Positions 59,891-64,000 of a stretch of 64,000 nt of DNA are shown here, piece after piece. The stretch is from assembly GCA_946406115.1 (NCBI GenBank), contig OX291540.1, forward strand, positions 8,118,563 through 8,182,562, read 5' to 3'. A program made the translations under genes and the position numbers. The notes under the pieces were generated by a model that saw only the letters and a list, made by a program, of their open reading frames with translations, did no database searches and had not been told where the DNA came from. Source of the stretch: Apoda limacodes (taxonomy: Eukaryota; Arthropoda; Insecta; Lepidoptera; Limacodidae). Numbering within the stretch: the first letter of the stretch is position 1; each line of letters starts with the position of its first letter.

Positions 59891-60519
59891 TTTTTAAATT
59901 ACGAATTTTCTGTCACACTAATTTTTTTACAAAGCTGCAAAAAAAAACATCATAAAAAATGTGTTAGACATTTAAGGGTCACGACTATAGGTACATGACT
60001 TGTAACGTTTATGTTATATAGGGACTCAAAAGAATAGTAAGAATTAAAATTTAATATATCTTCATATGAAAAATATAAACTGGCTTTTATATTTTAACTT
60101 CGCACCAAGAACGCAAACTACCGCTGCCAGGAATTCTCTGCCATTTCTGCCATTCTACCTGACGCGACGTGATCTTTTCGCCATGTGACCTGTGACCCTT
60201 TCTTATCTGATGTCGAGATGGGTGATAAGATGGAGCAACGTTATGTCTCAGCTTTGTAGTTTTCTCTATTTTAAGGATTTGCAACAATCTGCTAGATCGG
60301 TTTAATGTTATAAGAATACCTACTTATATATATATTTCGGTTAAATTTATCTACCTATATGAACAAATGCGACAAATATTTTTTTGCTTTGATTCAACTT
60401 TAATTGATGTTGGTTAACTTGATTGGCTACAGACATCAATTCGTTTCAAATATACTTCGAGAATAACCTTTTTTTCTAAAATGCATTATTTCTTTTATTC
60501 TTAAACAGATTTCTGTTAC

Positions 60520-60522
<3 letters not shown>
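59891..60522. other. stretch without a recognisable gene
   Basis: No gene. The 60087-60287 minus-strand frame (66 codons, basic) lies in a GC-richer patch (60100-60240) and has no recognisable family. Confidence 0.55.
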
Positions 60523-60573
<51 letters not shown>

Positions 60574-60574
60574 A
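60523..60574. repeat. (AT)n microsatellite
   Basis: About 52 bases of AT interrupted once by a C. Confidence 0.95.
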
Positions 60575-60704
60575 TACAATCTGTGAAAGGTAATGTTATA
60601 TTCCCAGTCATATTCATTGATGTTTTATTATTGTTCAGCATAATACAAAATAAAAAATAGAAGTATGTATAAAATTTAAAAATTTAGGTGTGTAAGTGAA
60701 GCTC

Positions 60705-60879
60705 AAAGTTTTTAGCCATTTGACTAGAGCAGTGAAATGAAGTTTTAGGCCATTTGACTAGAGCAGTGTAATAAAGTTTTTAGCCATTTGACTAGAGCGG
60801 TGAAATAAAGTTTTTAGCCATTTGACTAGAGCAATGAAATAAAGTTTTTAGCCATTTGACTAGAGCAGTGAAATAAAGT
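60705..60879. repeat. minisatellite, 5 copies of a 34-bp unit
   Basis: CCATTTGACTAGAGC starts at 60716, 60750, 60784, 60818 and 60852, every 34 bases. The remainder of the unit is AGTGAAATAAAGTTTTTAG. Copies differ at one to three positions. Confidence 0.95.
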
Positions 60880-60989
60880 CGTGTTTTGTTCACTAACATA
60901 ATGTCAATAATCCGACTATAAAGATGAGCCAAGATTTGAATGTGCTGTGTGAAATAGATTTATATCTTTTTAACTTAGGTGTATTACGG

Positions 60990-61535
60990 CTAAATACGAA
61001 TTGCAGCTGCAAATAAAATACACGTTTATAACGCAGTCATCGAGCTTAGATAGAATGTGTATAGGCTTCATAATCATAAATGCCTCTCCTAAAAATGTTA
61101 CTCTGGTAAGATAAGTTCTCTTTTTACAGATTAATTTATTAATTAATTCTATTCTGAGGCTGAATGAATTGAAGCTGCAAATGAAAAACGCCTTATCTTA
61201 CGCAATCATCAAACTGAGATGGACTCAAACACTTGACTTGACCACATTTTTCACTCTCCTAAACATTTAAGTCTGGTAAGATTAGTTCTCTTTTCGCATA
61301 TTACATTTCGATTTCGTATACTGAACGAATTGAAGTTGCGAAAGAAATACGCCTCATCTAACGCAGTCATCGATAGAGATAGAATTTGTATAGGCGACAT
61401 ACGAGTAAAATGCCTCAAATTTTTACTAAACCACATTTTTCACTTTCCCGAAAACGTGGCTCTTGTCAGATGAGTTCTCTCTTCACATAACAGAACATTT
61501 CCAATTCGTTTAATGCTGAGACAAGACGAAGCATC
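60990..61535. repeat. diverged tandem repeat, unit about 160-190 bp, just over 3 copies
   Basis: Two landmarks recur in order. GAATTG-AG-TGC-AA followed by ACGCAGTCATC or a variant starts at 60998, 61166 and 61327, with a fourth partial near 61525. CTCCTAAA...CTGGTAAGAT-AGTTCTC or a variant lies near 61085, 61255 and 61445. Copies differ at many positions and by small indels, so the duplication is old. A frame across it on the minus strand is not meaningful. Confidence 0.75.
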
Positions 61536-63134
61536 AAAAACCGTGCCACACTATATAATTTTTAAAAAAGCGCACAATCATTTGTTAAAATACCCGACAC
61601 TTTTTCTTAAAATAGGTACAAATATTTGTATAAAAATCTGGCACTGACTTAGGATTTTCCCTATTTAAAAAGGATAAGATTTTTTTCTTTTCATGAAGAA
61701 TACTATACAAGGTTTCTTAAATTGGATTACCTATAACAAGAAACTATTTTTATTTCTTTGAGCACCTACCTACCTATTGATAATAGGTATATATAGAAAC
61801 TCGCAAAGCAGTATACGCAGGGAAGTTTCGTTTTGAAAGTGAATTTAATAAATTAGTCCAAAAACATTTATTTTTTGAGTGTGTATGTGTGTGTGTGTGT
61901 GTGTCGTTTGTTTTAAGTCTTTAATAAGAATTAAGGGTAAGTAACTAAGGAAGTAAACTATGGTTTCGCAAACAATATATTTAAGTTTCGACAAAAATTA
62001 CCACTTGAAGCTCAATTTTATGTTTTTCAAATTATATTCTCAAGCATAAACTATAAAACCATTATAATCATAAAGAATAATAATATTTTCATAACACTTA
62101 AATAAGTTATACAAAAAGTGATATATATCATGTTTATTTTCGGTTTAAAATGTAGGTATTAAAAAAACCATTAATTCACTTATCACATATAATCCACTAA
62201 ACATACACATTCGCAGTGCTATTAATATAGATGTATGTGTGTGTCTGTGTGGGGATGATTGGTTGTATGTATGGAAAGCTATCAAGAAAATTAAACACAA
62301 ATATGACGAAACACCTACGTAAAATGATTTTTCCTGCAAATGAGATTATATTATATATCATGGGTACCTAATTCAATATTGTTTCAAAAGTGAAGAGCGA
62401 AAAATGAACACCCAATAGGAAGAACAAAAAAATAGTTCTACTGTCGGTAGATATCGCTCAAAATATACATACATATATATTTACGTATTTATATGCATTA
62501 ATATATGTATACAATGGACTTATAAAAATATATATATTACACAAACACATATATTTTATTTCAATTTAAGGTTTACACGTATAATGCCCAAAAATCATAA
62601 TAGAAGTTGAATAAAAAGCGTTTTCACACACCTACCTATATTATATTAATAACATCCTCCGCGTTTGGATAATATCAGCAATACCCGGGCAATGCACGGT
62701 TAGTTAGGTTAGGGAAGCATTGTTAAGGCCTGAGAATATTTATACCAGTGTCAAAAATGTACTGTTTACTGGCTCATCCTGTAAGATGTACAAACTATAT
62801 TAAGGGCATTTGATGAATAATCATGAAAATAATTATTAGATTTTTGTGAATAAACGCAATCCACAATTTATGTTAATTATATTTTACTATTATTGATTCA
62901 CAATAGGTAGGTCAATACTTCGTTATACTCATGCATGTAAGTTTACACATGTTAAGATAAATGCTTGATATGATGCTAATATTATCATAAGCTAACTTAT
63001 TTAAACATAAGTTTATGCCGTCGGAAGTGCTCAAAAATCAAACTTTTTTTTTTTTTTTAAGAAGCCTTACGCTTTTGCTCATATATATAATTTGTTACGT
63101 AATTGATGGGTGAGAAATGCTTAAGCTAAAATGT
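61536..63134. other. AT-rich stretch without a recognisable gene
   Basis: No gene. It holds the (TG)n run listed separately, a second TG-rich patch at 62232-62251, and ATAT/ACAT-rich DNA at 62460-62560. Confidence 0.6.
61879..61904. repeat. (TG)n microsatellite
   Basis: A TG dinucleotide run of about 26 bases with one A interruption. Confidence 0.9.
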
Positions 63135-63690
63135 AGATTAATCCTAAGTATCATTCCTAACCACTGACTGACAAAATTGTGCTGCTAATGATACAATAAC
63201 ATCTAGATCAGATTAATCCTACGTTCCTTACCACTAACCATGTCAAAAAATTGTGCCATTAACAATTACAATCTAATCTAGACCAGCTTATTCCTACATT
63301 TCTTATCACTGATCAATTCAAAAAGGTGTGCCATTAACACTTACAATATAATCTAGACCAGATTTATCCTGCATTCCCAAAATTGTGTCAATAACAATAA
63401 TATCTATATCAAATTAATCCTAGATTCCTAACCACTGACCATATTAAAAAAAACCATTATCAATTTTAATCTTCAAAACCAGAATATTCCTATCATTCCT
63501 AACCGCTGACCACGTCAAAATATTGTGCCATTAATAATTACAATAAGGTCTACAACAAACCAATCCTGTCATTCCTAACCACTGACTATACGTATTCAAA
63601 AGCCATTCACAATAAAATTACAACCATCTACACCAGATTGATAAACATGACCAAACCCCTTCCAAAAAAGTTCCCATTAACAATATAATT
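63135..63690. repeat. diverged tandem repeat, unit about 75 bp, 7 to 8 copies
   Basis: The landmark AGATTAATCCT (variable) starts at 63135, 63210, 63285, 63360, 63411, 63481, about 63557 and about 63635. Spacing is 75, 75, 75, 51, 70, 76 and 78. The rest of the unit contains ATTCCTAACCACTGACCA, ATTGTGCCATTAACAATTAC and ATCTAGACC. One copy has a deletion of about 24 bases. Copies have diverged considerably, so this array is older than the 52-bp and 34-bp arrays. Confidence 0.85.
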
Positions 63691-64000
63691 ATTGATGGAT
63701 TTCCTTTTTTTAATCCAGAGTATTTTATTTGTTGCCATTGGTTAGGTTTGAGATATCAAATTTAACGATTTAAAAATAATAACATACAACTAATGATAGT
63801 GTATATACTAGAGTAGAACTAAGAGCTAGACATTGTACAAGCACGCAAAAACTGAGGCGGCGAAATTAAGACAGTTGTCGTGATTTGATTCAGCCACATG
63901 TCCCTTCTAAATACAGTTATTTCCTGTTTTACACGTTCAGTATTATCTTTTGCATTCGTCTAAGGTTAAAGCACGTGTAGATAACAGCGGATCTTTAGAT
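63691..64000. other. stretch without a recognisable gene
   Basis: I see nothing beyond AT-rich single-copy-looking DNA up to the window edge. Confidence 0.6.

Noticed and set aside
63135..63690. CRISPR-like array
   Set aside because: Whole units repeat, without constant short repeats and unique spacers, and the genome is eukaryotic.

Overview
This window looks like a piece of an insect nuclear genome, most probably from a moth or butterfly (Lepidoptera). It is strongly AT-rich. It has no compact gene layout, no operons and no convincing long open reading frame (the longest is 100 codons, in overlapping frames). It carries several retroposon families typical of lepidopteran DNA: tRNA-derived SINEs with A and B boxes, a 5S-rRNA-derived SINE, decayed non-LTR (LINE) reverse transcriptase pieces, hAT-type DNA transposons and fold-back MITEs. 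I recognise no complete host protein-coding gene. The best interpretation is intergenic or deep intronic sequence; that is an inference from the absence of coding signal.

Layout. 1-7.1 kb: AT-rich, no gene, two small palindromes. 7.1-9.9 kb: decayed dispersed repeats, a minus-strand tRNA-like SINE head, and (GA)n and (AT)n microsatellites. 10.5-11.7 kb: the clearest mobile element, a hAT-like transposon with an exact 8-bp target duplication. It carries a zinc-finger coding exon ending in a splice donor, and a second small inverted-repeat element with its own exact target duplication sits inside it. 12-26 kb: mostly single-copy-looking AT-rich DNA with CpG-richer islets and a fold-back MITE near 22 kb. 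26-37 kb: a SINE, a short hAT-like MITE, a LINE tail, an 83-nt hairpin and a lepidopteran repeat fragment. 38-48 kb: CpG-rich islets, a candidate 54-codon small ORF at 39.2 kb, the 5S-derived SINE at 42.6 kb and a perfect 11-bp inverted repeat at 47.0 kb. 50-58 kb: a well-preserved tRNA-SINE ending in (ATT)n, a LINE reverse transcriptase relic and GC-rich repeat fragments. 58.5-63.7 kb: four unrelated tandem arrays (52-bp, 34-bp, about 165-bp and 75-bp units) with a SINE and microsatellites between them.

The genes do not form a pathway. What can be read is a record of transposition and local tandem duplication. The parts most worth checking are the nested hAT element and its intact zinc-finger exon, the minisatellite cluster at the right end, the 39.2-kb small ORF, the 32.8-kb hairpin, and a short recurrent motif (ATTCGAATATGGAAC-like) that appears in many places. 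No database search could be run, so repeat-family names rest on recognised motifs and remembered family features, and the confidences reflect that.
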